Assembly (NCBI GenBank): GCA_013823325.1
Contig: PNLY01000023.1
Span: 1 to 57,549 of the forward strand
Origin: Methylobacterium sp.
GTDB taxonomy: Bacteria > Pseudomonadota > Alphaproteobacteria > Rhizobiales > Beijerinckiaceae
DNA length: 57,549 bases
Direction of reading: 5' to 3'
Below are positions 55,529-57,549 of this stretch, one piece after another (the stretch's first letter is position 1; the number at the start of each line of letters is the position of its first letter). The notes beneath the pieces were generated by a model. That model was not told the DNA's origin. It did not search any database and was given only the letters and a program-made list of their open reading frames with translations. The translations under genes and the position numbers were made by a program.

Positions 55529-55770
55529 CAGCTTGCCCGACCCAAGACTAGGCTGCATTTCTCACCGTGGCATCGCGATGAGGCTAATCCTAGCTTTCCG
55601 CGTCGGTGGTATCTGGCTGGCAAAGTATCGTTCTGACCGCCTCGACACGAAAACGTGAATGCTGGTCGCGTATTCGCAGCAAGCATGTCATCGATCGAAG
55701 TTGATCATTATCTTGCTTCTCGACGGGGCATTATTTCAGCGAACCGCGGCGACCGCCGCGCGAGGTTTTC

Positions 55771-56109
55771 ATGATCGACTTGTCTCATCACAACGTCCGC
55801 TTCCTGACCGCGACGGCTTTCCGCCATGGCGTTGCAGTCGCATTGCTTGCGGGAGCAGCCCTATTGGGCGCCGGCCAGGCACCGGCCTCGGCCCAGTCGA
55901 CCAGCTGGGAAGAAGGCTGCGCGATGCGAGTCGTCACGCCAGGCTCCGGCGACATTCTGCGGACGACCAACTGTGGCCGTCAGAAGGACTGTCAGCAGAT
56001 GGCGAACGCCCAAGGCAGCATGATGATGGGCAATGGCTGCTTCTTCGTGATGCCCAATGCCGCCCCGGCAGCGCAGGCCGGTCAGGCGCGTCCCGTCCGC
56101 AAGCCGTGA
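55771..56109 (+). CDS. Secreted four-cysteine protein, copy B (112 aa)
   Basis: Function unknown. The signal peptide is about residues 19-42 (VAVALLAGAALLGAG, then ASAQ). The mature part has TSWEEGC, NCGRQKDCQQMANAQGS and GNGCFFVMP, matching the cysteine spacing and key blocks of the preceding paralogue. Between the blocks the two proteins differ strongly, so the duplication is old. GAGG precedes the ATG. The tail is low-complexity (Ala, Gln, Pro). Confidence 0.75.
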   Translation: MIDLSHHNVRFLTATAFRHGVAVALLAGAALLGAGQAPASAQSTSWEEGCAMRVVTPGSGDILRTTNCGRQKDCQQMANAQGSMMMGNGCFFVMPNAAPAAQAGQARPVRKP

Positions 56110-56130
56110 TGGCCCGCTGACGGCCATTGC

Positions 56131-56159
56131 ATCGGGCGTGACTCAGCGTTGCGCCCGAT
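56131..56159. terminator. Inverted repeat between the secreted protein and guaB
   Basis: ATCGGGCG and CGCCCGAT form a perfect 8-bp stem with a 13-base loop, 21 bases after the stop of the upstream gene. A short T-run (CTTTTG) follows about seven bases later. It may end the upstream transcript. A second small hairpin (GCCCC-TAGC-GGGGC) follows at about 56180-56193, in the guaB leader. Confidence 0.4.
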
Positions 56160-56233
56160 ACCGCAACTTTTGTCACGATGCCCCTAGCGGGGGCGTCACA
56201 CGCGTGATATCGGGCCTCGTCAACTCGGCTTAG

Positions 56234-57549
<1,316 letters not shown>

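Overview
The window is one uninterrupted, GC-rich stretch of chromosome from an alphaproteobacterium, most likely of the order Hyphomicrobiales (Rhizobiales). A Bosea-like organism is my best guess, based on gene content and codon use and not on any search. The evidence is the tatD-metG-holB-tmk-dacC-rlpA block, the DUF2849 / nitrite-sulfite reductase / DUF934 / cysG arrangement, a TTAA-N7-TTAA (CtrA-type) box, and palindromic intergenic repeats of the CGTCATTGCGAG and CATTCCGGGGC types. No insertion sequence, prophage, integrase, CRISPR array or rRNA was found. Two tRNA genes are present. The genes at the two window edges (tatD and guaB) are cut.

Layout. (1) 1-6164, minus strand: housekeeping run rlpA, dacC, tmk, holB, metG, tatD with overlapping or tightly spaced genes. 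(2) 6165-9358: a long divergent intergenic region with a CtrA-type box, tRNA-Ser(TGA) with a terminator, then small single genes (a 64-aa unknown, an AhpD-like protein, DUF2934, a GNAT, a thioesterase, a Gfa-type zinc protein). (3) 9359-17836: a complete high-affinity potassium system, kdpFABCDE, preceded by two further mini-protein genes. (4) 17915-28267: a secreted unknown, then sulfur assimilation: DUF2849, sulfite/nitrite reductase, DUF934, a 58-aa membrane protein and cysG, followed by the sulfate ABC transporter (sbp, cysT, cysW, cysA), an OsmC protein and a rhodanese, closed by a palindromic repeat. (5) 28402-39442: rimO, two unknown proteins, a quinone oxidoreductase, a SulP anion transporter, a UbiH-type hydroxylase, a CaiB-type CoA-transferase, an AEC transporter and a large GT-C-like membrane protein.

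(6) 39503-50718: the most accessory-looking part. A seven-gene minus-strand run (TRAP transporter dctP-dctQ-dctM, a dihydroorotate-dehydrogenase-like flavoprotein, a DUF6282 metal-hydrolase-like protein, an aldehyde dehydrogenase and a GMC alcohol dehydrogenase) is divergent from an IclR regulator followed by a cupin, an HpcH/HpaI aldolase and an EamA exporter. The shared promoter region holds a perfect GTTCTC-N5-GAGAAC palindrome. This looks like an uncharacterised catabolic module for an imported organic acid; the substrate cannot be read from sequence. A coding-like remnant (39503-39619) and a metallophosphoesterase pseudogene (50756-51325) lie at its two edges, which suggests past rearrangement. 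(7) 51406-57549: tRNA-Glu(TTC), recJ, a DHA2-type MFS exporter, two tandem paralogous four-cysteine secreted proteins, and guaB.

Most of the window is conserved metabolism. The parts most worth following up are the TRAP/IclR catabolic island, the mini-proteins ahead of kdp, the palindrome in front of the sulfite reductase operon, the CtrA-type box in front of rlpA, and the paired cysteine-patterned secreted proteins.
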